A stretch of 64,000 nucleotides of DNA from Laceyella putida. GTDB taxonomy: Bacteria > Bacillota > Bacilli > Thermoactinomycetales > Thermoactinomycetaceae. The stretch lies in assembly GCF_042665195.1 (NCBI RefSeq), contig NZ_JBHTBW010000003.1, forward strand, positions 1 through 64,000. The letters are read 5' to 3'. The notes under the pieces are model-generated. The model saw only the letters and a list, made by a program, of their open reading frames with translations. It searched no databases and was not told the origin of the DNA. A program made the translations under genes and the position numbers. Of this stretch, positions 16,748 through 24,745 are shown piece after piece (within the stretch, counting starts at the first letter, position 1; every line of letters begins with the position of its first letter).

Positions 16748-17761
16748 TTGAAAGAACTTGCTTACACACCTGGACGCAAATGGTTTGGTCTTTTTGGCGG
16801 TGTGCTGCTCGTTGGGTTGTTGATGGTGTTAAGTGTCAGTGTCGGTATCATACGCATCCCATTTCATACAGTAGTGGAGTCGTTTACCCATTTTAATGGT
16901 TCCAACCAACATCTGATCATTCAGACAACGCGTGTGCCCAGAACCTTGATTGCCGTGATGGTGGGGGGGAGCTTGGCGGTTGCCGGCGCGATGATGCAAG
17001 CGTTGACGCGCAATCCGTTGGCCTCCCCCGCAACATTGGGTGTGAATGCGGGCGCGAGTTTGCTTATCGTGGCGGGTGTTTCTTTCTTTTCCTTGACGGC
17101 AATGTCTTCCTTGATGGCTCTTGGATTTGTTGGAGCCGCGATATCTTCTTTTGCCGTGTATTTTTTGGGTTCGGCGGGAAGAGGAGGGTTGACGCCGGTC
17201 AAATTGACGCTGGCGGGTTCGGCGATTTGGGCGTTGTTTTCCTCGTTGACCCAAGGCTTGCTCGTCATGAATGAAAAAGGATTGAATGAGTTGCTGTTTT
17301 GGCTGACGGGGTCCGTGGAAGGGCGCAAGTTGGAGTTGGCGGTTCCCGTGTTTCCTTTCATGGTGGGCGGATTTGTGCTGGCGTTTTTGTTGTCCCGCGC
17401 CGTCAACATCTTGCTGATGGGGGATGAAGTCGCCGTTGGCTTGGGTGTGAAAACGGGATTGATCAAATGGTTGGGCTCGGTTGTGATTATCCTGTTGGCG
17501 GGTGGCGCGGTGGCCGTCGCCGGTCCGATCGTGTTTGTCGGTTTGGTTGTGCCCCACATCGTGCGTTGGTTTGTAGGGACGGATCACCGGTGGGTTTTTC
17601 CTTACTGCCTGGTCTATGGGGCGGCCATGTTGCTCATCGCTGACATCAGCGGGCGTTTTATCATGAATCAACAGGAGATTCCTGTCGGGGTGATGACCGC
17701 CATCATCGGGACGCCTTTCTTTATTTACTTGGCTTTGCGAAATGGAGGCGAGCGGACATGA
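16748..17761 (+). CDS. FecCD-family iron-siderophore permease 1
   Basis: Membrane permease of 337 residues with about ten helices. Family signatures include TRVPRTLIAVMVGGSLAVAG with MMQALTRNPLASPATLGVN, and GPIVFVGLVVPHIVR near the C terminus (the ATPase-coupling loop). It forms the membrane channel with the next permease. The start is TTG, supported by GAAGGTGAC 7 bases upstream. It is divergent from its binding protein and under a Fur box. Its end overlaps the next gene by 4 nt. Confidence 0.92.
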   Translation: MKELAYTPGRKWFGLFGGVLLVGLLMVLSVSVGIIRIPFHTVVESFTHFNGSNQHLIIQTTRVPRTLIAVMVGGSLAVAGAMMQALTRNPLASPATLGVNAGASLLIVAGVSFFSLTAMSSLMALGFVGAAISSFAVYFLGSAGRGGLTPVKLTLAGSAIWALFSSLTQGLLVMNEKGLNELLFWLTGSVEGRKLELAVPVFPFMVGGFVLAFLLSRAVNILLMGDEVAVGLGVKTGLIKWLGSVVIILLAGGAVAVAGPIVFVGLVVPHIVRWFVGTDHRWVFPYCLVYGAAMLLIADISGRFIMNQQEIPVGVMTAIIGTPFFIYLALRNGGERT

Positions 17762-18810
17762 AGAAGATGTGGACGTGGCGGTGGAAGGGTTTTTCCCAGC
17801 TCGTAGACGCCAAGGTGATCGGGGTCCTCATTGTGCTGGCCGGCTTCACCTTGTTGGCTGTGTGCGTCAGCGTGGGAGTCGGCGAAATGTACATAGCCCC
17901 GCAAGATGTGTTGAAGGTGTTCATGGGTTTGGGGAACCCTTACCATACGTTGGTGGTGGAAACGCTGCGTTTGCCGCGCGTGATCATCGCCCTTCTCGCC
18001 GGAGCGGGGTTGGCCGTTTCGGGGGCGATCCTGCAAGCGGTCATTCGCAATCCGCTGGCCTCGCCCGACTTGATCGGCATTACGGGAGGGGCCACCGTCG
18101 CCGCCGTCACGGTGATGACTTTCTTCAGTGATGGCTCGACGGCTCTCACGGTTCCGCTCTATTGGGTGCCCCTGGCCGCGTTTGTCGGCGCCATGGCCGT
18201 CGCTTTGTTCATGTATCTCTTATCTTGGCGCCAGGGGGTAACCCCTTTTCGGTTGATCTTATTGGGCATTGGCTTTTATACGGCGATGCAGGCCTTCACC
18301 AATCTGGTCATTTTGCTTGGGCCGGAGATGCAAGCCGTCCAGTCGAAAACGTGGATCACGGGAAGTGTCTATGGCAGCAATTGGCAGCAGGTCATGATCA
18401 TCTTGCCATGGATGGCGGTCTTTTTGCCGCTCATCTTCTTCTTTGCCCGCCATCTGAACGTACAACAGCTGGGTGATCATGTCGCGACAGGACTGGGAAG
18501 CCGCGTGCATCGGGATCGTGTGCTGTTTTTGTTTTTGAGTACGGCTTTGACGGGCGCCTCCGTCGCTTTTGCGGGAGGGATCAGCTTTGTCGGCTTGATT
18601 GCTCCCCATGCGGCCCGCCGTTTGGTGGGGTCTTCTTATGGTGCGCTCTTGCCCGCGTCGGCCTTCTTGGGAAGCATTTTTGTCATGGTCGCGGATCTGT
18701 TGGGGAGAACCTTGTATGCGGCTCATGAGATTCCCGCCGGTGTGTTTACGGCCGTGATTGGCGCCCCTTATTTTATCTATCTTCTAATCCAAAGTCGAAA
18801 TCGGACATAA
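17758..18810 (+). CDS. FecCD-family iron-siderophore permease 2
   Basis: Protein of 350 residues and second half of the permease pair. It shows TLRLPRVIIALLAGAGLAVSG, QAVIRNPLASPDLIGI and GGISFVGLIAPHAARRLVG. The ATG overlaps the stop of the first permease, so the two are translationally coupled. No ABC ATPase follows, so the system must borrow one encoded elsewhere, as the B. subtilis yfiYZ-yfhA type uptake systems do with a shared ATPase (YusV). Confidence 0.92.
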   Translation: MKKMWTWRWKGFSQLVDAKVIGVLIVLAGFTLLAVCVSVGVGEMYIAPQDVLKVFMGLGNPYHTLVVETLRLPRVIIALLAGAGLAVSGAILQAVIRNPLASPDLIGITGGATVAAVTVMTFFSDGSTALTVPLYWVPLAAFVGAMAVALFMYLLSWRQGVTPFRLILLGIGFYTAMQAFTNLVILLGPEMQAVQSKTWITGSVYGSNWQQVMIILPWMAVFLPLIFFFARHLNVQQLGDHVATGLGSRVHRDRVLFLFLSTALTGASVAFAGGISFVGLIAPHAARRLVGSSYGALLPASAFLGSIFVMVADLLGRTLYAAHEIPAGVFTAVIGAPYFIYLLIQSRNRT

Positions 18811-19143
18811 GAGGATAGCTGGATAAGACAAACCCCAGAGAAGGAAGATTTTTGAAAGCGGAGTGACTGGGAGCTGTTAATCAAGCTTCGTTAAGAACGG
18901 AGGAGGAAAGCGGGCAACGGAGCGATAGCGACAACGAATGTGATTGTTGCCCGCGCCGGAGTTCGGTGACGGAGCTACATTCCGATAAGGCGACCAAGGA
19001 ACGGAGACTCAAAAATCGACTTCGAGACCACTTTGTAAACAAGATAGCTTAGTTTTCCATCCTTTGTGGTAATATAAAGGAGACATTGAAGAATCACTTG
19101 TCACATAGATAGGCGGATGTGGTTTTTTTCAGGGGGGATTTAG
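18811..19143. other. Gap with repeat copy A and lipA promoter
   Basis: About 170 bases (18880-19050) hold one copy of a dispersed repeat also seen at 22676-22752. Within it GCGGGCAAC (18911-18919) pairs with GTTGCCCGC across a 26-base loop. The lipA promoter and ribosome site must lie in 19050-19143. No ORF with a start site was recognised. Confidence 0.5.
18893..19052 (+). repeat. Dispersed repeat, copy A
   Basis: Bases 18981-19052 resemble 22681-22752: TTCCGATAAGGC, ACCA, ACGGAGACTCA and AATCGACT are shared in the same order. In one frame both copies translate alike (SDKAT, RRL, NRL, then V and K at matched positions), with a stop only in copy A at 19050. CTTCGTT near 18893 can pair with AACGGAG downstream, as CTTCGTT and AACGAAG do in copy B. 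It is either a decayed coding repeat or a structured RNA. Confidence 0.5.
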
Positions 19144-20046
19144 GTGTCAGAGAACCATGTGACCAAAGAACGGAAGCCGGAGTGGCTGAAAGTTCGCTTG
19201 AATACAAATGAAAATTTCCAAGAGTTGAAGCGGATGATGCGGAGCAAGACATTGCACACCGTCTGCGAAGAAGCGCGTTGCCCCAATATCTTCGAATGCT
19301 GGGCCAACCGTACGGCCACCTTCATGATTTTGGGTGATATTTGCACGCGCGCTTGCCGTTTCTGCGCGGTGAAAACGGGTCTGCCAACGGAGTTGGATTG
19401 GGCAGAGCCGGAACGGGTGGCGGAAGCGGTTGAGCAAATGGGTGTGCGCCACGTGGTGGTCACATCTGTTGCCCGCGATGACTTGAATGATGGGGGAGCG
19501 GCTATTTTTGCGGCCACGATCAAAGCGGTCCGCAAACGGAATCCGTTGACCAGTGTCGAAGTGTTGATCCCTGACTTCTTGGGCAACTGGGATGCGCTCA
19601 AAGTGGTGATGGATGCGAAACCGGATATCCTCAACCACAACATTGAAACGGTGCGCCGCCGTTCCGACCGCGTCCGCTCCAAAGCGAAGTATGACCGCTC
19701 GTTGGAGCTCCTGAAACGGGCCAAAGAGATGCAGCCGACCATCCCGACGAAGTCCAGCATCATGGTCGGCGTCGGTGAAACCTTCGATGAAGTGGTTGAA
19801 GCGATGCGGGATCTGCGCGCGCATGATGTGGATATCGTCACGATCGGCCAATATCTGCAACCGACGAAAAAGCACTTGAAAATCGAACGTTATGCCACAC
19901 CGGAAGAGTTCGCGCAGTGGAAAGAAATCGGACTCAGCATGGGCTTCTCCCATGTCGAATCCGGTCCGTTGGTGCGCAGTTCCTACCATGCGCATGAGCA
20001 GGTGCAATCGGCGCAAAAAAACGACCAACAAAAATTGGCGCAGTAA
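19144..20046 (+). CDS. lipA: Lipoyl synthase
   Basis: Radical-SAM enzyme of 300 residues that inserts two sulfurs into protein-bound octanoate to make lipoate for 2-oxoacid dehydrogenases and the glycine cleavage system. Both iron-sulfur clusters are visible: the auxiliary cluster CEEARCPNIFEC (about 41-52) and the SAM cluster CTRACRFC (about 67-74). GPLVRSSYHA at the C terminus carries the conserved RSSY serine ligand. The start is GTG, after GGGGGGATTTAG. Length is normal for the family. A terminator follows at 20055. Confidence 0.97.
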   Translation: MSENHVTKERKPEWLKVRLNTNENFQELKRMMRSKTLHTVCEEARCPNIFECWANRTATFMILGDICTRACRFCAVKTGLPTELDWAEPERVAEAVEQMGVRHVVVTSVARDDLNDGGAAIFAATIKAVRKRNPLTSVEVLIPDFLGNWDALKVVMDAKPDILNHNIETVRRRSDRVRSKAKYDRSLELLKRAKEMQPTIPTKSSIMVGVGETFDEVVEAMRDLRAHDVDIVTIGQYLQPTKKHLKIERYATPEEFAQWKEIGLSMGFSHVESGPLVRSSYHAHEQVQSAQKNDQQKLAQ

Positions 20047-20054
20047 CGAATAAA

Positions 20055-20090
20055 AAAAGGACGGCTCTTGTGATAAGGGTCGTCCTTTTC
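20055..20090 (+). terminator. Terminator between lipA and the YhcN-like gene
   Basis: AAAAGGACG(G)CTC pairs with GGGTCGTCCTTTT; TCTC follows. It can serve both convergent genes. Confidence 0.75.
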
Positions 20091-20095
20091 TCATC

Positions 20096-20773
20096 CTAGT
20101 CCATTCGCGGATTGACTTGGCGCAGGGAGTTGGGATTGGCTGATTCGTTGACGTCCGGCGGTGTCTCATCCCCGAGCTTGCGCAGGAGTTGCTCCAAATC
20201 GCCCTTCACCCCTTCGACATCATGGTTGCCGACCATGCGCATGCCGATGTCGTTCATCTGCGATTCCAAACTGCGGTTGGTGGTGATATGGACACGGTAA
20301 TAACGGGGGGTGACGCTTTCAGCCGTGCGTCTGGCCTCTTTGACGGTTTTGGGGTCCATTTTTCCGTTTTTGGTCGCGATGCCCACAAACACGTGATCAT
20401 CTGTGACCAGTGTGGTGGCGGTTTTGACATTGGGGAGATACGCAACCAATTCCGAAATGTGGCGGGCGAGCAAGTCGCGGTCGACAAACACGCTTGTGGT
20501 TGCGCCCGCTTTGTTGTGATAATTTTCTGGATTATATCTGAAATATCCCACTTCATTCTGGCCGCCGCCACCGGCGTTTTCTTCACCGGTCATCGTGTCA
20601 TTCCGCACGCGGCCAATCCGTGTTTCTTGGCCCTCTTCACGATATAACGGTTCCGGGGTGCTGTTGTTCAACGTGCCGCCGCGGTTTTCCATACCCTGTT
20701 CATCCCCGTTGTTGTTGGCACAAGCAGGAATAAAAAGAAGGCTAACGAGAATAAAGTATATCCAGCGTTTCAT
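20096..20773 (-). CDS. YhcN/YlaJ-family sporulation lipoprotein (YutC-like)
   Basis: Protein of 225 residues. The lipobox LLFIPAC puts the lipid-anchored Cys near residue 18. The mature part has a low-complexity N-rich linker and a C-terminal domain with ARHISELVAYLPNVKTATTLVTDDHVFVGI, typical of the YhcN/YlaJ family found in the inner spore membrane. Its place next to lipA and yutD matches yutC of B. subtilis. Its function in spore outgrowth is not defined. The gene is convergent with lipA. Confidence 0.85.
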   Translation of the reverse strand: MKRWIYFILVSLLFIPACANNNGDEQGMENRGGTLNNSTPEPLYREEGQETRIGRVRNDTMTGEENAGGGGQNEVGYFRYNPENYHNKAGATTSVFVDRDLLARHISELVAYLPNVKTATTLVTDDHVFVGIATKNGKMDPKTVKEARRTAESVTPRYYRVHITTNRSLESQMNDIGMRMVGNHDVEGVKGDLEQLLRKLGDETPPDVNESANPNSLRQVNPRMD

Positions 20774-20892
20774 TTCTTCACCTCCTATTTGCTAAGGTGC
20801 CCAAATCCCTTTTCGTGATACAGAAGGTTTTTTACCTGTTACAGGATGTGATAACATATAATGGAGAATAGGAACAGAAAAGGTTGATCGTC

Positions 20893-21183
20893 ATGGAACG
20901 TATTCAGATATATGGTTTGGAGTATGAAGTGTTGACCAATTATCGTGAAGGATGGAATGCTGAGGCTTTTCGCCGCCGATATAGCGATATTTTGGCGAAA
21001 TATGATTATATCGTGGGGGATTGGGGATACGGGCAATTAAGGCTCAAGGGTTTTTTCGCCGATCAGCATGCCCGGGCGACAACAGAGACGCGCATCAGCT
21101 ATCTTCAGGAATATCTAAATGAATTTTGCAACTTCGGATGCGCTTATTTTGTGCTGAAACGGGTGGGAGAAAAAAAGGAATAG
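20893..21183 (+). CDS. yutD: YutD-family protein
   Basis: Protein of 96 residues matching YutD over its whole length: YEVLTNYREGWNAEAF, YDYIVGDWGYGQLRLKGF and the cysteine pair in FCNFGCAYFVLKR. The family is conserved in Bacillales with no settled function. ATG at 20893 is chosen because AAAAGG lies 9 bases upstream; a TTG at 20884 is in frame but touches that site. It faces the next small gene across a shared terminator. Confidence 0.9.
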   Translation: MERIQIYGLEYEVLTNYREGWNAEAFRRRYSDILAKYDYIVGDWGYGQLRLKGFFADQHARATTETRISYLQEYLNEFCNFGCAYFVLKRVGEKKE

Positions 21184-21191
21184 CGAAATGG

Positions 21192-21222
21192 AACGAGCCA
21201 GCTCAAAACTAAAGAGCTGGCT
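21192..21222. terminator. Bidirectional terminator
   Basis: GAGCCAGCTC pairs perfectly with GAGCTGGCTC around AAAACTAAA. The stop codon of the minus-strand gene lies inside the loop. Confidence 0.85.
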
Positions 21223-21427
21223 CGTCCGGTTCATCATGCGTGGGGTGGCTTCCGGGATATTCCCTGGCGATGCCTTCATGAAACTCCCGCATTTCATATG
21301 TAAAGCCAGAATGGACCTGTTGACCCGGTTTCCATGGCGTCGACTTGCCCAACTTCTGATTGTGCGCCGCGCCATAGGGGCCTTCTGGAAATTCTTCCGG
21401 TTGGATTTTTTCGTGTGAGAATGTCAT
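21209..21427 (-). CDS. Small conserved hypothetical protein
   Basis: Protein of 72 residues with no hydrophobic segment, rich in P, G, H and E. Its middle reads GKSTPWKPGQQVHSGFTYE and its end PGSHPTHDEPDEP. The composition suggests a small soluble, possibly intrinsically loose protein. GGAGGCGGAACAG stands before the ATG. It lies in a run of small minus-strand genes next to yutD. Family not securely recognised; short proteins of this look occur beside yutD in related genomes. Confidence 0.65.
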   Translation of the reverse strand: MTFSHEKIQPEEFPEGPYGAAHNQKLGKSTPWKPGQQVHSGFTYEMREFHEGIAREYPGSHPTHDEPDEPAL

Positions 21428-21481
21428 CTGTTCCGCCTCCCTTACGCTTAAGATAAGATGGCGCGGGGGAGAATATGTGTG

Positions 21482-21751
21482 TCAAATCATGGTATACAAG
21501 AATTGGCGCAGTTCTTCCGCTTCCGCCTCTGACAATTGGTACACATGCTCCAAATAGCCGGGCTCATCCAAATCATCTTGGCCAATAATGGCAAAACGGT
21601 TTGATTGCAGGTTCAGCACCAGCAATTTGCCATAGAAACGGTCGGTCACCGTAATGGCCAGATCAAACCGATTCGTCTCTCCCATAAAGCTGACAAAGCG
21701 GGTTCGGGTATTGACTGTGTCATCATATAAAAACACCCAATCATTAGACAT
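21482..21751 (-). CDS. DUF3055-like small protein
   Basis: Protein of 89 residues: FLYDDTVNTRTRFVSFMGETNRFDL, a strand-rich core FYGKLLVLNLQSNRFAIIG, and DDLDEPGYLEHVYQLSEAEAEELRQFL at the C terminus. This matches my recollection of the DUF3055 family of Bacillales, which has no known function. AAGGAGTTTTTC stands before the ATG. There is no membrane segment. It sits among small conserved genes next to yutD. Confidence 0.7.
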   Translation of the reverse strand: MSNDWVFLYDDTVNTRTRFVSFMGETNRFDLAITVTDRFYGKLLVLNLQSNRFAIIGQDDLDEPGYLEHVYQLSEAEAEELRQFLYTMI

Positions 21752-21864
21752 AAAGAAAAACTCCTTCAGAAGTGTTTTCTTCCATTATACCGAGAGGAAC
21801 CCGGACCCGAAAGGTGAGATATAAATGGCGTAAAAATGAATGGGCTCAGCCGATCATGATAACA

Positions 21865-22494
21865 TTATAAAAGTCCAAAGAACCGGGATTTTTTCTGCCG
21901 GCGCGGCAACAAACCGTATTCGCTGGTGGCGGCGGTCAGCCGTTGGGTGAACGAGACATTGCGCAGTTCAATCCGCAATTGGTCTTGTTTTTTGCGAATC
22001 TCATCAAACATATGTTGCACTTCATTGGCTGAGACGGAATCATAGCTGACCGTCAACACTTTTTGCTCCATCTCCTCCAATGATTCAAACAATCCAACCA
22101 TGTGCGTTTCCATGCGTTCCATCCGTTCATACAATTCTTCCACCAAATCGCCCACATTGTCGATGGTTTCCAGCAAATGATGAAACATCTTTTCGGTTGT
22201 TTCCGTGTCCAATCTGGTTGGTTCCGCCGTGGAAGGCGGTTGGGAAAGTGAGATTTTCCCCTCTTGGATCAACTCTTCACGGACTTGTTTTAACGTCTTA
22301 TTGGAGTCGTTGAGCCGCTTTTTGATATCCAGCAAACGGCTAAAGCTTTCCTCCGACAAGACATAATGGCCTCGCTCGTTCCAATTGGGACCGATATATT
22401 CTTGAAACGTATCAATCCAATTGCGGACGGTGCGAGCATGGACTTGCAAGCGCTCAGCCGCTTCTTTAGTAGAGATACACCCCGCTTGAGCCAT
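21865..22494 (-). CDS. RacA-like DNA-binding coiled-coil protein (MerR-type HTH)
   Basis: Protein of 209 residues. The front is a MerR-like winged helix (STKEAAERLQVHARTVRNWI, then RGHYVLSEESFSRLLDIKK), followed by a spacer and a long coiled coil (about 100-185, with LVEELYERMERMETHMVGLFESLEEME) and a basic tail RRQKKSRFFG. B. subtilis RacA has this design: it binds sites near the origin and ties the chromosome to the cell pole in sporulation. Here a similar role is inferred from layout. A MerR-type regulator without a ligand domain is the alternative. Confidence 0.7.
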   Translation of the reverse strand: MAQAGCISTKEAAERLQVHARTVRNWIDTFQEYIGPNWNERGHYVLSEESFSRLLDIKKRLNDSNKTLKQVREELIQEGKISLSQPPSTAEPTRLDTETTEKMFHHLLETIDNVGDLVEELYERMERMETHMVGLFESLEEMEQKVLTVSYDSVSANEVQHMFDEIRKKQDQLRIELRNVSFTQRLTAATSEYGLLPRRQKKSRFFGLL

Positions 22495-22675
22495 CTTTTA
22501 CCCTCCCCAAAAAATAAGTGTTTTTGTACGATTTCGCCCATTGTAAAATATTTCCTTCAATCAAGACAAAGGAAGTCACTAGCTGACAAAACTAGTGACT
22601 TTGTCGGATAAACAAACACGCGCGTCGAATGCCGGCGCAAAAATACTGCCCTGTGGGTGAAAGCTTCGTTACTGG

Positions 22676-22752
22676 GAGATACTTTCCGATAAGGCAACCA
22701 TGAAACGAAGACTCATCAATCGACTCCAAGGCCGGCTTGTCAGCAAGCTACC
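22676..22752 (+). repeat. Dispersed repeat, copy B
   Basis: This copy resembles the right part of copy A at 18981-19052. CTTCGTT (22676) pairs with AACGAAG (22714), and CTTGT pairs with CAAG at the right end. It lies in the gap between the RacA-like gene and the coat-protein genes. No copy of the left hairpin of copy A is present. Confidence 0.5.
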
Positions 22753-22779
22753 CCCCCATGGGCATGAGGGGTTCGGTCT

Positions 22780-23118
22780 TTATTGATATGGAAATTGCGA
22801 GCGGTAGTTGGCAAACTGCTGCGCTTTTTGAGTGACTTTGTTCTGTTCCGCCGCCTCCAATTTGTACCAGCCTTTTTGGTGCATCAGGTTAAACAGATCG
22901 CGCTGGGCGCGGTGCACTTCGTTTAACAGTTGGAGTTGGATATCAAACAATTGCTGGTTGCTCGCTTCATTCACCGCGGTGTTATACCCGGCCGCCATAT
23001 ATTTTTCCATCGCCAGCATGTCGTTAATGATATCGCGGTCGTTGATTTCGGGCCCCTTCACTTGCGGCAAACCGGTAGAACGCTCAGGACCGATGATGTT
23101 TTGTTGGTTTGGGTTCAC
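22780..23118 (-). CDS. Spore coat protein, CotF family
   Basis: Protein of 112 residues made of the CotF-type ferritin-like helices: NDRDIINDMLAMEKYMAAGYNTAVNEASN and LQLLNEVHRAQRDLFNLMHQKGWYKLE, then a Q-rich tail ending in YRSQFPYQ. Members coat the spore. AGGAGGAGATCC stands before the ATG. It lies 14 bases after a second, shorter coat gene and is probably co-transcribed with it in the mother cell. Confidence 0.88.
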   Translation of the reverse strand: MNPNQQNIIGPERSTGLPQVKGPEINDRDIINDMLAMEKYMAAGYNTAVNEASNQQLFDIQLQLLNEVHRAQRDLFNLMHQKGWYKLEAAEQNKVTQKAQQFANYRSQFPYQ

Positions 23119-23132
23119 GATTGGATCTCCTC

Positions 23133-23375
23133 CTATTGGGTCATTTGCGGCATTTGTGCCGTAGCCGGCATGGGTGTGCCCGCCCCTGTTGCCATCTGCA
23201 ACTGGACCAACAATGTTTCATAGTGGCGTTGATGCATTTGTCCCACTTGGTTGATCAAGGTGGCGATGGCAGGGTCTTGCACTTCGCGGGCGGCATGATG
23301 ACACTTTTTCATGGCAAGAAGTTCCCAGGACATCTCATCCGTCAGATATTGCAAATCTTTTGTTGAAATTTGCAC
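23133..23375 (-). CDS. Small CotF-like spore coat protein
   Basis: Protein of 80 residues resembling one helical hairpin of CotF: YLTDEMSWELLAMKKCHHAAREVQDP and QVGQMHQRHYETLLVQLQ, then a tail rich in T, P, M and Q. It is the first gene of a two-gene coat operon with the CotF-like gene. AGGAGGGATGACC stands before the ATG. The half-length form is common for paired coat genes in Bacillales. Confidence 0.8.
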   Translation of the reverse strand: MQISTKDLQYLTDEMSWELLAMKKCHHAAREVQDPAIATLINQVGQMHQRHYETLLVQLQMATGAGTPMPATAQMPQMTQ

Positions 23376-23554
23376 AGGTCATCCCTCCTATTTAGGTTTC
23401 GGGAGTAATGTTCGCATGGCGGGGAGTGATTATTCCCTTTCGGTTGAGGGATTAATTGTCACTCATATGTAATGGTTTGCATTCCAACGCCTGGCTTATA
23501 ATTCAATATGAGTGTCAATAAAACGGCATTTTCCAATGTAGGGGGAACCGATAT

Positions 23555-23989
23555 ATGGTGTATGATGTTAATGTAAAGCGAATTAAAGTACAATTATGTT
23601 ATTTGGCCCAATGTCAAGAGGTATTGCGTCAAATGGATCCGCAAACAAGCGGCCTTACGGAAAAGTTTGCGGCGGAGCGCGCTTTGCACTTGGCGGTAGA
23701 ATGCATGATCGACATTGGCAGCGTAATGATTGATGGATTTATCATGCGGGATCCAGGGGGATATTCGGATATCGTTGAGATCTTGTTAGACGAAAAAGTC
23801 ATTTCGGCAGACGTGGCGGAAACATTGAAAAAACATGTGCAACTTCGCGAGCGTCTGGTACGTTATTATGATAAGGTCACCTGGACTGAAATTCGCCCGA
23901 TGTTAGGTGATATGGAGTTATACACTTCATTCAGCGAACAAGTAGAATCCTATTTAAAGCAAGAATTGGGAGCAGATTGGTTGGCATAA
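23555..23989 (+). CDS. yutE: YutE-like DUF86/HepT-superfamily protein
   Basis: All-helical protein of 144 residues of the DUF86/HepT superfamily. The central ERALHLAVECMIDIGSVMID is typical. The HepT toxin motif R-x4-H-x-Y is changed to RERLVRYYDKV, with Arg in the place of His, so RNase-type or nucleotide-binding toxin activity is doubtful. No MntA-type nucleotidyltransferase partner is adjacent, which agrees with the housekeeping YutE branch. Its position between yutD and yutF is the same as in B. subtilis. Confidence 0.85.
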   Translation: MVYDVNVKRIKVQLCYLAQCQEVLRQMDPQTSGLTEKFAAERALHLAVECMIDIGSVMIDGFIMRDPGGYSDIVEILLDEKVISADVAETLKKHVQLRERLVRYYDKVTWTEIRPMLGDMELYTSFSEQVESYLKQELGADWLA

Positions 23990-24035
23990 AGGGTATATCA
24001 GAAGAGAGAAAAGAGGAGAAAGGAAGGTGATGCAG

Positions 24036-24668
24036 ATGAGCGAAGCGGGTTCAACCAGAAAAGAGATCCTATTGATGCTAAAAATGGAAGGGCCGCTTAC
24101 AGTAGGGGAAATGGCCGAACGTCTGGGAGTCACAGAAATGGCCGTGCGGCGCCACATCAACACCTTGGAACGGGATGGGCTAATCCAAGCACGGCTTTTG
24201 AGACAAGCGATGGGCCGACCAACCAGTCAGTATTACCTAACGGAAAAGTCGGATGAATACTTCCCAAAGAGTTATTCGAACTTTACCATCGATTTATTGC
24301 ACGATCTTGAAAAAAATTTTGGTCAAGAGATGATCAACCAGATTTTTCACAATCGTGAAGAACGGTTAACCGAGGCGCACCAGGCTGAATTTGCCGGTAA
24401 AGATCTTAGTGAAAGAGTGCGCATGTTGGCCGAGCTTCAAGACCAAAAAGGGTACATGGTGAAAGTTGAGAAGTTGCCCGATGGCAGCTACGAACTCATT
24501 GAATATAATTGTCCCATTGCCCAAGTCGCCAATCAATACAATCAAGCTTGCCAATGTGAACTCAATTGGTTTGAACGATTGCTGGATGCCCGGGTGGAGC
24601 GTCCGGAGTGTCAAGCCAAGGGCGGACAGCATTGCATCTTCCGCATCAAACAAAAACAGACAAGTTAA
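24036..24668 (+). CDS. SufR-like transcriptional regulator with Cys-rich metal site
   Basis: Protein of 210 residues. The front is a DeoR/ArsR-type winged helix (TVGEMAERLGVTEMAVRRHINTLERDGLI). The C-terminal half carries cysteines as CPIA, then after 12 residues CQC, then C-QAKGGQH-C. This resembles the iron-sulfur cluster site of SufR regulators (COG2345), which sense cluster status and control suf genes. ATG at 24036 has AGGAAGG 8 bases upstream; starts at 24027 and 24030 are possible. Its target is unknown. Cluster binding is inferred from the cysteines. Confidence 0.8.
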   Translation: MSEAGSTRKEILLMLKMEGPLTVGEMAERLGVTEMAVRRHINTLERDGLIQARLLRQAMGRPTSQYYLTEKSDEYFPKSYSNFTIDLLHDLEKNFGQEMINQIFHNREERLTEAHQAEFAGKDLSERVRMLAELQDQKGYMVKVEKLPDGSYELIEYNCPIAQVANQYNQACQCELNWFERLLDARVERPECQAKGGQHCIFRIKQKQTS

Positions 24669-24745
24669 ACGGCACGCCTGTCGTGTCGTTTTTCTTTTGG
24701 CGCGGACATGGTACAATCAATGAGAAATGATCAGGAGGGGACATC

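Noticed and set aside
13387..18726. Long minus-strand ORFs opposite the amino-acid permease and FecCD permeases
   Set aside because: They are rich in H, Q and R as expected for the complement of membrane-protein codons.
18893..19052. Riboswitch or T-box upstream of lipA
   Set aside because: It lacks the conserved cores I know for T-box, cobalamin, SAM, TPP, glycine and cyclic-di-AMP switches, and its second copy does not sit before a gene on that strand.
23555..23989. HepT toxin of a HepT-MntA toxin-antitoxin pair
   Set aside because: The R-x4-H-x-Y motif is altered, no nucleotidyltransferase gene is adjacent, and the place fits housekeeping yutE.
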